A stretch of DNA of 64,000 bases from Prochlorococcus sp. AG-388-A04 (GTDB taxonomy: Bacteria; Cyanobacteriota; Cyanobacteriia; PCC-6307; Cyanobiaceae), in the NCBI GenBank assembly GCA_003279935.1, contig QCGL01000004.1, forward strand, positions 1 through 64,000, given 5' to 3'. A program made the position numbers and the translations under genes. The stretch's first letter is position 1. Each line of letters opens with the position of its first letter. Shown here in pieces: positions 9,244 through 18,847 of this stretch. The notes beneath the pieces were generated by a model. The model ran no database searches. It was not told the DNA's origin and saw only the letters and a list, made by a program, of their open reading frames with translations.

Positions 9244-10251
9244 TTGGAAGGAATAAATTCAAATCAAATTGGAGTCTCATTTAAAGGAAGTGGAAGTTAT
9301 GTCCCAAAACAAATCCTTACGAATCAGGACATTAGTAATAAGGTAGAGACTAGTGATGAATGGATAAAATCTAGAACAGGTATTTCACAGAGAAGAATTT
9401 CTGGATTATCAGAAAATGTTAGTGAAATGGGGTATAAAGCAGCATTGGGAGCAATTGAGATGGCTAAATGGGATATTGAAACAATTGATCTAATAATTTT
9501 AGCTACATCAACTCCAAATGATCTATTCGGTTCTGCTCCTGAAATTCAATCAAAACTAGGTGCAATTAATGCTGTTGCTTTTGATTTGACAGCTGCTTGT
9601 AGTGGTTTCTTATTTGCTGCAATAACAGCTACTCAATTTTTAAAAGCAGGAAGTTATAAAAGAGCTTTAGTAATAGGCTCAGATCAACTTTCAAGTTATG
9701 TGGATTGGAATGATAGAAGAAGTTGTATCTTATTCGGTGATGGTGCGGGTGCAATAGCAATCGAAGTAACAAATGAATTAGATAATTTAATTGGCTTTAG
9801 TATGAGGACTGACGGTCAAAGAGGTTCTTTCTTAAATCTTCCATCTCAAAAAAATCAAGATCTAATTATTGATGATATTAAGTTTTCAAGCGGGGGTTTT
9901 TCCTCAATTAAAATGACTGGGCAAGAAGTATATAAATTTGCAGTTAGAGAGGTACCATTAATTATTGATAATTTATTTAAAAAAACAAATTTCAATTCTG
10001 AGAAAATTAATTGGCTTTTATTACATCAAGCAAATCAAAGAATATTAGATTCTGTTGGAGACAGGCTAAATGTTTCATCAGAAAAGATTCTCAGTAATTT
10101 AAGTAACTATGGAAACACTTCAGCGGCAACAATTCCTTTAATGCTTGATGAGGCCATAAGAAATAAGAAAATTAAAGAAAATGATATTATTGCCACAAGT
10201 GGTTTTGGTGCTGGGTTAAGTTGGGGTGCAGCCCTCATTCGATGGGGTTAA
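9244..10251 (+). CDS. fabH: 3-oxoacyl-ACP synthase III (KAS III)
   Basis: Condenses acetyl-CoA with malonyl-ACP to start fatty acid synthesis. The 335-residue protein carries the Cys-His-Asn triad: C119 in TAACSGF, H261 in LLHQANQRI and N291 in YGNTSAA. GFGAGLSWGAALIRWG closes the protein as usual. The start used is TTG at 9244 (MEGINSNQIG); there is no ATG in frame until well inside the conserved region. It follows plsX and is followed by fabD in the order plsX-fabH-fabD known from many bacteria. Confidence 0.95.
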   Translation: MEGINSNQIGVSFKGSGSYVPKQILTNQDISNKVETSDEWIKSRTGISQRRISGLSENVSEMGYKAALGAIEMAKWDIETIDLIILATSTPNDLFGSAPEIQSKLGAINAVAFDLTAACSGFLFAAITATQFLKAGSYKRALVIGSDQLSSYVDWNDRRSCILFGDGAGAIAIEVTNELDNLIGFSMRTDGQRGSFLNLPSQKNQDLIIDDIKFSSGGFSSIKMTGQEVYKFAVREVPLIIDNLFKKTNFNSEKINWLLLHQANQRILDSVGDRLNVSSEKILSNLSNYGNTSAATIPLMLDEAIRNKKIKENDIIATSGFGAGLSWGAALIRWG

Positions 10252-10264
10252 AAAAAGTTTTATT

Positions 10265-11161
10265 ATGACAGTCGCATGGGTATTCCCTGGTCAGGGTTCA
10301 CAAAAAATTGGTATGGCTAATGAAATTATAGATTTGCCAAATGCAAAATATAGGTTTAATTATGCTTCTGAAGTATTCGAGAGAAATTTATTTGAAATTT
10401 GTGAAATAAATTCTGATAAGAAAAATCTTTCTGATGATTTAAATAATACAAAGAACACTCAAATTTGTCTTTTTTTGGTGGAATCAGTCTTATTAGACTC
10501 TTTAAAAGAAAATGGTTATAAACCAACCTATATTGCTGGACATAGTTTAGGTGAAATTACGGCTTTATATTGTGCCGATGTTTTGTCTTTTGAAGATTGT
10601 GTACAGCTTATAAAAGTTAGATCTGGTTTAATGGCAGATGCCGCAAAAGGATCTATGGCAGCATTAATAAGTTTTGATAGAGATCAATTAGATTTACTGG
10701 TAGAAGAGATTGACGATCTTGTAATAGCGAACGACAATAGCTCTTCTCAAGTTGTTTTATCAGGAAGCGAAAAAGCTTTAGATAATATTTCAAAGCGAAT
10801 TAAGGCAAAAAGATTCCTTAAATTAAATGTTTCGGGTGCTTTTCATTCACCATTTATGAAAGAATCATCATTTCAATTTTCAAAATATTTAGACACTCTA
10901 GAATTCAATCAGCCTTCTATGCCAGTTATAAGTAATTCTCATCCATCATTATGTAATGATCCAAATGAGCTTAAGGTTAGGTTTAAAAATCAAATGTGTA
11001 ATGGGGTTAGATGGCGTGAAACTATGGATTTAATGAAAGAAAATAGTATTCTTCAAATGGTTGAAATTGGCCCATCTAATGTCCTTGGTGGTTTAGGTAA
11101 AAGGCATTTAAAGGATGTAAAAATTTCTCAAGTATCTTCTGCAGATCAAATTAAATATTGA
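10265..11161 (+). CDS. fabD: Malonyl-CoA:ACP transacylase
   Basis: Transfers malonyl from CoA to acyl carrier protein for fatty acid elongation. The product of 298 residues begins MTVAWVFPGQGSQ, where FPGQGSQ is the family signature; nucleophile S94 lies in GHSLGE and the catalytic histidine is H194 in GAFHSPFM. The ATG at 10265 is preferred. An upstream in-frame ATG at 10226 would add 13 residues overlapping the end of fabH and has no family counterpart. plsC begins five bases after the stop. Confidence 0.95.
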   Translation: MTVAWVFPGQGSQKIGMANEIIDLPNAKYRFNYASEVFERNLFEICEINSDKKNLSDDLNNTKNTQICLFLVESVLLDSLKENGYKPTYIAGHSLGEITALYCADVLSFEDCVQLIKVRSGLMADAAKGSMAALISFDRDQLDLLVEEIDDLVIANDNSSSQVVLSGSEKALDNISKRIKAKRFLKLNVSGAFHSPFMKESSFQFSKYLDTLEFNQPSMPVISNSHPSLCNDPNELKVRFKNQMCNGVRWRETMDLMKENSILQMVEIGPSNVLGGLGKRHLKDVKISQVSSADQIKY

Positions 11162-11165
11162 TTTT

Positions 11166-11786
11166 ATGAAAAGTTATTTTTATCAAAAATTAATTTATAA
11201 ATTGGTAAGTCAAGTAATTATTTTTCCGATTTATAAATTGATATTTCGAGGTAATTTAATTGGGAGAGAAAACATTCCTCAAAAAGGTGCTTTCATAATG
11301 GTATCTAATCACGGCTCCCTGCTTGATCCTCCTTTACTAGGTCATGCTATTGGTCGGAATATATCTTTTATGGCTAAATCAGAACTTTTTAGAATTCCCT
11401 TACTTGGTTTTATAATAAAATCATGTGGTGCTTATCCTGTAAAAAGAGGCATAGTAGATAAAACTACTATTAAAATCGCATGTGAAAAATTATCAAATAA
11501 TCATAGTATTGGTATATTTATTGATGGTACTCGCCAAAAAGACGGTCGCGTAAATAAGCCAAAACAAGGCGCAGCTCTTCTATCTTTTAAAAATCAAAAA
11601 ATATTATTACCAGTTGCAATTATTAATTCAAATAGATTAGTTAGATTTAGGTTTTTTATTCCATTTTTCACAAAAATAGTTATTAAAGTTGGGAAACCGA
11701 TTAATCCTCCTGAAAGCGCATCAAAAGATGATTTAGGTACAGTAACTCATCTTTTACGGGAGTCCATAAATAATATGCTTGAATGA
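11166..11786 (+). CDS. plsC: 1-acyl-sn-glycerol-3-phosphate acyltransferase
   Basis: Adds the second acyl chain to make phosphatidic acid, acting at the membrane. The 206-residue protein has the H(X)4D catalytic motif at H49-D54 (NHGSLLD) and a motif III variant IDGTR in place of the usual PEGTR. The N-terminal 27 residues are hydrophobic and aromatic (KLVSQVIIFPIYKLIF), a likely membrane contact. It closes the plsX-fabH-fabD-plsC block and is convergent with the tsaB-like gene. Confidence 0.9.
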   Translation: MKSYFYQKLIYKLVSQVIIFPIYKLIFRGNLIGRENIPQKGAFIMVSNHGSLLDPPLLGHAIGRNISFMAKSELFRIPLLGFIIKSCGAYPVKRGIVDKTTIKIACEKLSNNHSIGIFIDGTRQKDGRVNKPKQGAALLSFKNQKILLPVAIINSNRLVRFRFFIPFFTKIVIKVGKPINPPESASKDDLGTVTHLLRESINNMLE

Positions 11787-11790
11787 ATGA

Positions 11791-12441
11791 TTAGTTAATT
11801 GGGGATATTGGATATAATGGCAAAACTTTTTCCCACGTACTAGAACTTGAATGTTGTGAATTTTTATTAGATAAATTTAATAGTTCTTGTAAATCTTCTT
11901 TTTCAGAATATATAGCTTGATAAGAAGACTTTTTATCTATTAATTCTTCAAAAATTTTTGGAATAATTTTTTCTTTGATAGTGATGTTTTTGTTTGGTTT
12001 TTCAGTAATGCAAATTTCATATTTTCCTGCAATATATCCTCTTCTTTTTAATTTTTTGAAAATCCAAAATGAATTTTTATTGTAAAAGATCTTATTTTGC
12101 GTGGCAATTCTTTTTGCCATCAATTCAAAAGAACTAAAACTATCTAATGAGCAATTTATTTGCTGAGCGAGAGTTCTCGCTAATACTATTATTTGTCTGG
12201 ATGCATTAAAGTTTGATGGCCCTATACTGACAGATATTTTATTAATTCTTTTTAAATTTTCTTTTGTAATAAATTTTGAAAAATCAACTATTAAATTATT
12301 ACATAAATCTTTCTCAAATTTTTTTGTAAAAAAGTTTTCAGATAAAGAGTTGTTATTTTCTCTATAAGCGAAGCCAAAAGAATCATCAGTACTATGAATT
12401 GCTAAGGTTAATTTATTATGGTTTTTTAATTCGTAAGGCAT
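11791..12441 (-). CDS. tsaB: Divergent TsaB-like protein (t6A tRNA modification)
   Basis: Probable partner of TsaD in making N6-threonylcarbamoyladenosine in tRNA. The 216-residue protein keeps the order of the TsaB fold: LTLAIHSTDDSFGFAY corresponds to the first strand-turn (normally LAIDTS), and ISVSIGPSNFNASRQIIVLARTLAQQ corresponds to the GPGSFTGLR-IG-A-GLA helix. Many conserved positions are substituted and the C-terminal half is hard to match, so the family call rests on the first 110 residues. It is Lys/Asn/Ile-rich. It ends next to plsC (convergent) and lies just downstream of ycf34 on the same strand, 7 bases apart. Confidence 0.68.
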   Translation of the reverse strand: MPYELKNHNKLTLAIHSTDDSFGFAYRENNNSLSENFFTKKFEKDLCNNLIVDFSKFITKENLKRINKISVSIGPSNFNASRQIIVLARTLAQQINCSLDSFSSFELMAKRIATQNKIFYNKNSFWIFKKLKRRGYIAGKYEICITEKPNKNITIKEKIIPKIFEELIDKKSSYQAIYSEKEDLQELLNLSNKNSQHSSSSTWEKVLPLYPISPIN

Positions 12442-12447
12442 TTACCT

Positions 12448-12699
12448 TTAAATAGGTAACTCTAAACCTGGCCTACATTTAGACCACTTACCAACTTCTT
12501 CTGAAAAACTTAAACAAGATTGCACATCCCAATCAATTTTAAAATCCCCATTTAAATCTTTGATTATACTTACATGAATATAAGGTTTTTTTGGTTTAAA
12601 ATTAGGAATATCATTTATGTGCTCGACACCATGGTTTTTTTCAACATCATGATAAGTCATACATCTATCAACTAATTTACAGTTAATGCAAATGCACAT
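12448..12699 (-). CDS. ycf34: Ycf34 family iron-sulfur protein
   Basis: Small protein of the Ycf34 family; in Synechocystis it binds an iron-sulfur cluster and affects photosynthetic electron transport. From the ATG at 12699 the product has 83 residues beginning MCICINC; C2, C4, C7 and C13 form the N-terminal cysteine cluster, with two further cysteines in VQSCLSF and SKCRPG. An in-frame TTG two codons upstream (12705) is less likely because the family begins at MCIC. The start region overlaps that of the divergent cca gene. Confidence 0.87.
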   Translation of the reverse strand: MCICINCKLVDRCMTYHDVEKNHGVEHINDIPNFKPKKPYIHVSIIKDLNGDFKIDWDVQSCLSFSEEVGKWSKCRPGLELPI

Positions 12700-13933
12700 A
12701 ATCAAGAAAGAAGATCTTAAAAATCATATTTTTATTGATCATACACTAATAATTCATGAAATAGAAAGAAGTATAAAATTTTATAATTGGGATTTTATTT
12801 TATCTTCTTTACCTTCTGGATCTTGTTTAGTAGGTGGATATATAAGAGATTTAATTTTAGGAAGATTAAATTCAGTAATTGATGTTGATATTTTAGTTCC
12901 AAAAAATGCTATTAATGTTGGTAAAAAAATTGCAGATAAATTTGAAGGTAAATTTATTATTCTTGATGAGGCAAGAGATGTAGTAAGAATTATTTTTAAA
13001 CATATCTCAATTGATATCGCTTCTCAAATCTCTCCTTCAATTGTTATTGACTTATTAAGTCGAGATTTTTCTATTAATGCTATTGCTTTTTCTTTTGAAG
13101 AAAAACTTCTCATTGATCCATCAAATGGAATTAAAGATCTACAGCTTGCATTTTTGAGAACTAATTCAAAGCAGAACTTATTGGATGATCCATTAAGAAT
13201 TCTTAGATGCTTTCGTTTTATTTCTGAATTAGATTTTAATGTTGATATAAATTTAATAGATTTTATTAAAACTTATAAAAATCAATTAAGACTTGTTGCA
13301 AATGAAAGAATTAATTACGAAATACAGAGAATAATAAGAGGGAAAAAAGCATCGCAAGCGGTAATATTAATAAATAAATTTAAGATTTTTGATTATATAC
13401 AGTCGGAAAAAAATCTGATATTTTTTGATTTAGAAAAAATTAATTTTGAAGTATTTAATAAATATGAAATGAAAAAATTTTTACCCTTATTCTATCTTGT
13501 TCAAATTTTAGACGAATTTTCTTTGAAAAATTTAAAATTTAGCAAATCTGAAATTTCAAAAATTAGGCTATTAAGAAAATGGAATCTCTCATTGAAGAAG
13601 CAAACTATTGATGAATTTAATGAGAGAGAAAGATTTGATTTACATCAAGAATTAGAAACTATTCTTCCATCTTTTATTCTTTTTTTGCCAGAATCATTTT
13701 ATATAAATTGGCTTGCTAGATGGCGAGATAAAGATGATAAATTATTTCATCCCTCGAATTTAATAAAAGGGGACGTTTTAAAAAAATATTTAAAAATCCA
13801 AGATGGACCTATTTTAGGCCAGGTTATTAATTATCTTTCTATTGAGCTTGCGTATAATAGATTGAATAATTTTGATGAAGCTATATATAAAGGAAAGCAA
13901 TGGATTCAACAAAATGCGCCAAAATGTGATTAA
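12686..13933 (+). CDS. cca: tRNA nucleotidyltransferase / poly(A) polymerase family (CCA enzyme)
   Basis: Class II nucleotidyltransferase that adds or repairs the 3-prime CCA of tRNA, or adds poly(A); the family contains both. The 415-residue protein has the LVGGYIRD motif at 48-55, catalytic D66 and D68 (DVDILV), the RRDFSINA-like segment SRDFSINAIAF and the DDPLRILRCFRF motif. The start is ATG 12686 or ATG 12692; no other start codon exists before the conserved core. Either overlaps the beginning of ycf34 on the opposite strand by 8-14 bases. The C-terminal half is very Lys/Ile/Asn-rich. Confidence 0.87.
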   Translation: MQMHIIKKEDLKNHIFIDHTLIIHEIERSIKFYNWDFILSSLPSGSCLVGGYIRDLILGRLNSVIDVDILVPKNAINVGKKIADKFEGKFIILDEARDVVRIIFKHISIDIASQISPSIVIDLLSRDFSINAIAFSFEEKLLIDPSNGIKDLQLAFLRTNSKQNLLDDPLRILRCFRFISELDFNVDINLIDFIKTYKNQLRLVANERINYEIQRIIRGKKASQAVILINKFKIFDYIQSEKNLIFFDLEKINFEVFNKYEMKKFLPLFYLVQILDEFSLKNLKFSKSEISKIRLLRKWNLSLKKQTIDEFNERERFDLHQELETILPSFILFLPESFYINWLARWRDKDDKLFHPSNLIKGDVLKKYLKIQDGPILGQVINYLSIELAYNRLNNFDEAIYKGKQWIQQNAPKCD

Positions 13934-13991
13934 ATACACATAGCTTAGTTTTTGTTTAAAGTTCAGACTTCAAATTATTTTTTAAAAATTT

Positions 13992-14411
13992 ATGAGCATT
14001 CGTATTTACATTGGCAATTTACCACAAGAATTTAATCCAAAAGAATTTGATAGTTTTTTAAAATCAGTATCGGATTCTATTAGATTTAAAGCTGTTTTAG
14101 ATAAAGAAACAAAAGAGTGTAGAGGATTTGGTTTTGCTACAACAAATAATGAACAAAATGCAAATTTAATAATCGAAAAGCTTAATGGGATTGAATTTAA
14201 TGGCTCCAAATTGAGAGTTGAACTTTCAGAAAAGAAAGATTCTTCCTCACATAAGAGAAATAGTTTAGGCTCTAATAAAAATAAAAAGAGGAAAGATTTT
14301 AAGAAGATTGTTCATAGTGATGCTCCTAATCTTGAAGCCCCAGATCCAAGATGGGCTGGCGAACTTTCAAAATTAAAAGATTTGTTGGCTAACCAAAAAG
14401 CCCCTGCTTAG
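13992..14411 (+). CDS. RRM-type RNA-binding protein
   Basis: Small glycine-poor RNA-recognition-motif protein like the Rbp family of cyanobacteria, involved there in RNA stability, cold response or thylakoid mRNA localisation. The 139-residue product has RNP2 at about residues 5-10 (IYIGNL) and RNP1 at about 43-50 (CRGFGFAT). A basic, Ser/Lys-rich linker (about 75-105) precedes an acidic tail with PDPRWAGELSKLKDLL. The target RNA is unknown. It is directly convergent with crtB: its stop abuts the crtB stop. Confidence 0.9.
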   Translation: MSIRIYIGNLPQEFNPKEFDSFLKSVSDSIRFKAVLDKETKECRGFGFATTNNEQNANLIIEKLNGIEFNGSKLRVELSEKKDSSSHKRNSLGSNKNKKRKDFKKIVHSDAPNLEAPDPRWAGELSKLKDLLANQKAPA

Positions 14412-15320
14412 TTATTTGATCCTTGAGATTAAATAGGATATTGGTATTTCAAACGCTTTTACTGAATTCTTTACAAAAGCTCTATTATTAAACACATCAT
14501 AATCTAATCTTTCAATAGAATCTAATATTCCTCTATAAAGGCGTAAAGATGTCCAGACAGGCCATCTTGCATCTGCAGATAACCATTTAATACCATCTTC
14601 AGATTTTTTAAACCAATCCCGAGCTCTTATTAATTGGAAATTCATAAGCATCTTCCACTGATTATTTATTACTCCTTTTAATAACTCTTCTTCAGAATAA
14701 TTAAATTTATTCATATCATCCTGGGGTAAATATATCCGACCTCTTTGTCTGTCTTCTCCAACATCTCTTAAAATGTTAGTAAGTTGATTGGCTATTCCTA
14801 AAGCTATCGCTGCTTCTGAGGAGTCAGGTATATTGCTCCATGGCGCTGATGTATAGGCACTATCTATGCCCATTACATTCTGAGTCATTAATCCAACGGT
14901 CCCTGCGACGCGATAACAGTAAAGCTGTAATTCAGAAAAACTTTTGTATCTAAATTTCTCAAGATCCATTCTCTGTCCCTCAATCATGTCTAAATATGGC
15001 TCTATATCCTGCGGAAATTTTTCTATTGTATCGAAAAGAACAGCGTCTAAGTCTGATTCTATTTTTCCTTTGAAAACATTTTTTGTGTTTTCTTCCCATT
15101 CATTTAAATTATCTGAAAGTTCCTCAGTTGTTTTAGTTGAAGCTTCAATGCTATCCATTATTTCATCAGTTCTTCTGCACCAAACATAAATCGCCCAAAT
15201 CGCTTTTCTTTTTTCGTACGGTAATAAAAGTGTCCCTAGATAAAAAGTTTTAGCCCATTTTTGAGTTTCTTTTTGGCATATTTCATATGCTTTATTAAGT
15301 TGGGATAATGAATTTTTCAA
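14412..15320 (-). CDS. crtB: Phytoene synthase
   Basis: Condenses two geranylgeranyl-PP to phytoene, the first committed carotenoid step. The 302-residue protein has the first aspartate-rich motif D52-E-I-M-D56 (CRRTDEIMD) and the second in NILRDVGEDRQRGRIYLP. The start is a TTG at 15320; no in-frame ATG precedes the conserved region. It lies 22 bases downstream of crtP, and the pair is presumably one operon, as in other cyanobacteria. Confidence 0.95.
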   Translation of the reverse strand: MKNSLSQLNKAYEICQKETQKWAKTFYLGTLLLPYEKRKAIWAIYVWCRRTDEIMDSIEASTKTTEELSDNLNEWEENTKNVFKGKIESDLDAVLFDTIEKFPQDIEPYLDMIEGQRMDLEKFRYKSFSELQLYCYRVAGTVGLMTQNVMGIDSAYTSAPWSNIPDSSEAAIALGIANQLTNILRDVGEDRQRGRIYLPQDDMNKFNYSEEELLKGVINNQWKMLMNFQLIRARDWFKKSEDGIKWLSADARWPVWTSLRLYRGILDSIERLDYDVFNNRAFVKNSVKAFEIPISYLISRIK

Positions 15321-15342
15321 AAAAGGTTTTTATTCTTGAGGT

Positions 15343-16806
<1,464 letters not shown>

Positions 16807-16852
16807 CTAAAGTTAAGACATAATTGTTTTTTTTGTTGATTATTTTTAAATT

Positions 16853-17200
16853 ATGGAAAAAATGCTTTTAAAGTCAACCACAAGGCATGTAAGAATTTTT
16901 ACTGCTGATGTGGTTAATAACGATTTGATATATCATCCTAATAAATTAACTCTCGACCTAGATCCTGATAATGAATTCATTTGGAGTGAAGACTCCTTAA
17001 AAAAAGTAAATCAAAAATTTACTGAACTTGTTCAAGAAAGAGCCGGAAATAGTTTAGATGACTATGAACTTCGTAAGATAGGCTCAGAACTTGAAGGTTT
17101 AATCAAATATTTGCTTCAAAATGGATTACTAAGCTATAACCCTGAATGTAGAGTTATGAATTATTCAATGGGTTTACCTAAGACCAAAGAAGTACTGTGA
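16853..17200 (+). CDS. ndhM: NDH-1 subunit M
   Basis: Oxygenic-photosynthesis-specific subunit of the thylakoid NDH-1 complex (cyclic electron flow, respiration). The 115-residue product shows NdhM features: [21 protein letters not shown] and the tail [15 protein letters not shown]. The first ATG (16853) is chosen; another lies three codons later. Its stop overlaps the GTG start of the following gene by four bases (GTGA), which implies coupled translation. Confidence 0.93.
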   Translation: MEKMLLKSTTRHVRIFTADVVNNDLIYHPNKLTLDLDPDNEFIWSEDSLKKVNQKFTELVQERAGNSLDDYELRKIGSELEGLIKYLLQNGLLSYNPECRVMNYSMGLPKTKEVL

Positions 17201-17814
17201 ATAAATATCCTAGTAGGGGTCCCAGAAGAGACCCTGGCAAAAATTCTTACTCCTCACGGGATGGCGATAACTATACACAGAGGGGTAGAAGAATATCTCC
17301 TTCTAACTCTGGACAAAAAAATAATTTCAGCACCGGAACAATTGCTGTACTTGCTGGCGTTTTGATACTAGGGGTAGGTATAGGTAGTGCTATTACCAGT
17401 ACAACAGATGGAGGTCAGGGCAATATAGCTAGTCAACAGCAATTAGACATGGCGGTTCCAGACCCTGAATTTTGTAGGCAATGGGGAGCAAGTGCTTTTG
17501 TTATTGATGTAGAAATGTATACAACACTTAATCCTTCAACTAGTTTTGTAACGCAACCGGCACTGCAACCTGGTTGCGTTATTCGAAGGGAGAATTGGAC
17601 AGTTTTACAAAAACAAGGAGCTATAAGTAATGAGGATGTTAGAGAATGTAAGCAAAGAATGAATACTTTTGCTTACATAGGGTCAATAAGAGATAAGCCT
17701 ATTGTTAAGTGTGTTTATCAGACTGATGTAAATGAGAACAAATTTATTATCAAAGGTGATGGGCAAGCTGAAGATGGAGGGGTGGGAATTAATAAGGAAG
17801 CTATTCAATTTTAG
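17197..17814 (+). CDS. DUF3172-like cyanobacterial membrane protein
   Basis: Function unknown. The 205-residue protein starts at GTG 17197, overlapping the ndhM stop. Residues 1-45 are basic, Arg/Ser/Asn-rich and probably disordered; one membrane helix follows at about 47-67 ([17 protein letters not shown]); the rest is a soluble domain with three cysteines ([30 protein letters not shown]). I associate this layout with DUF3172, a family restricted to cyanobacteria, from memory. The four-base overlap with ndhM suggests a link to thylakoid electron transport. It overlaps the end of rbcR by four bases, tail to tail. Confidence 0.75.
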   Translation: MNKYPSRGPRRDPGKNSYSSRDGDNYTQRGRRISPSNSGQKNNFSTGTIAVLAGVLILGVGIGSAITSTTDGGQGNIASQQQLDMAVPDPEFCRQWGASAFVIDVEMYTTLNPSTSFVTQPALQPGCVIRRENWTVLQKQGAISNEDVRECKQRMNTFAYIGSIRDKPIVKCVYQTDVNENKFIIKGDGQAEDGGVGINKEAIQF

Positions 17815-18764
17815 ATTGAGTTATTTTGCCTTAGTGGGCTTTCTGAGCTTGCAAATTGAGGCAATATATATTTTTTAAAAACTTCTGAAGCTCTAGATGT
17901 GTATCTTGATGGATTTGTAATTAATTTCAACTCCCTTTTTACCTCTAAATCAGCTATTTGGGGTTTATGAATTGACCCACCTGCTAATTCTCTCTCAATA
18001 GAAACAACAGGTAAAAAAGAAACACCAAGACCAGATTGAACTGCATTTTTAATTGCTTCAAGAGAATTTAACTCCATTTCTATTTTTAATCTTTGAATAT
18101 CAAGACCAGAATCCTTTAAAAGTTTATCAACAACTTTTCTAGTTGTTGATTGAGAATCTAATGTGACGAAATTTAGTTTGTATAAATCTTCTTTCATCAG
18201 TTCTTTCTTGATGGCAAGTGGGTGTTTTGGTGGCAATACAAGAGCTAATTCATCAGTTGCATATGGAATTACTTGTAACAAGTTTTCTAGATCGCTTGGC
18301 AATTGACCTCCAATTATTGCTAGATCAATTTGACCATTCGCAACGCTCCAACCTGTTCTTCTAGTACTGTGAACCTGTAGTTGGACAGATACATCAGGAT
18401 ATTTTTGACGAAAAAGCCCTATCATTCTTGGCATTAAGTAGGTACCGGTAGTTTGACTAGCTCCAATTATGAGTGTTCCACCTTTTAAACTATTCAAGTC
18501 TTCAATAGCTTTACAAGCTTCATCACATTGATTCAGGATTCTTTCGCAATATTCAAGTAAAAGCTTACCTCCTTCAGTTAAAAGTGCTTTTCTACCACCT
18601 CTATCAAAGATTGTTATTTCAAGTTGTTTTTCTAAATTTTGTATTTGTAAACTGACAGCTGGTTGAGTCACATAAAGTAAATCAGCAGCCTTTTTAAAAC
18701 TTCCTTGAGCAGCAATAGCTTTTAATATTCTTAATTGGTCAAGAGTAAAAGGTAATTCTGGCAT
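17811..18764 (-). CDS. rbcR: LysR-type regulator RbcR (carbon assimilation)
   Basis: LysR-family transcription factor, in cyanobacteria controlling Rubisco, NDH-1 and inorganic-carbon genes in response to carbon metabolites. The 317-residue protein has an N-terminal winged helix ([41 protein letters not shown], residues about 7-48) and a periplasmic-binding-like effector domain from about 90. Position beside ndhF and ndhM and the overall sequence favour RbcR over CmpR/NdhR. It is divergent from the carotene isomerase candidate; the spacer holds a dyad resembling an RbcR site. Confidence 0.87.
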   Translation of the reverse strand: MPELPFTLDQLRILKAIAAQGSFKKAADLLYVTQPAVSLQIQNLEKQLEITIFDRGGRKALLTEGGKLLLEYCERILNQCDEACKAIEDLNSLKGGTLIIGASQTTGTYLMPRMIGLFRQKYPDVSVQLQVHSTRRTGWSVANGQIDLAIIGGQLPSDLENLLQVIPYATDELALVLPPKHPLAIKKELMKEDLYKLNFVTLDSQSTTRKVVDKLLKDSGLDIQRLKIEMELNSLEAIKNAVQSGLGVSFLPVVSIERELAGGSIHKPQIADLEVKRELKLITNPSRYTSRASEVFKKYILPQFASSESPLRQNNSI

Positions 18765-18809
18765 TCTTTTTATGCCTACAATTTAATTTCAATTCTAGTG
18801 CCTAAAGGT

Positions 18810-18824
18810 ATTATTGTTAATAAT
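18810..18824. promoter_or_regulatory. Possible LysR/RbcR operator between rbcR and Z-ISO
   Basis: ATTATTGTTAATAAT is an almost perfect dyad of form ATTA-N7-TAAT, which also satisfies the LysR T-N11-A rule. It sits 46 bases upstream of the rbcR start and 24 bases upstream of the divergent gene, where LysR regulators usually autoregulate. As I recall, the cyanobacterial RbcR consensus has the same ATTA-N7-TAAT core. AT-rich DNA makes chance matches common, so this is a suggestion only. Confidence 0.35.
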
Positions 18825-18847
18825 GAAAACCTGTATTTCGAAATTAT

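Noticed and set aside
10226-10264. Longer fabD start at ATG 10226
   Set aside because: It would overlap the fabH end and add 13 residues before MTVAWVFPGQGSQ with no family counterpart.
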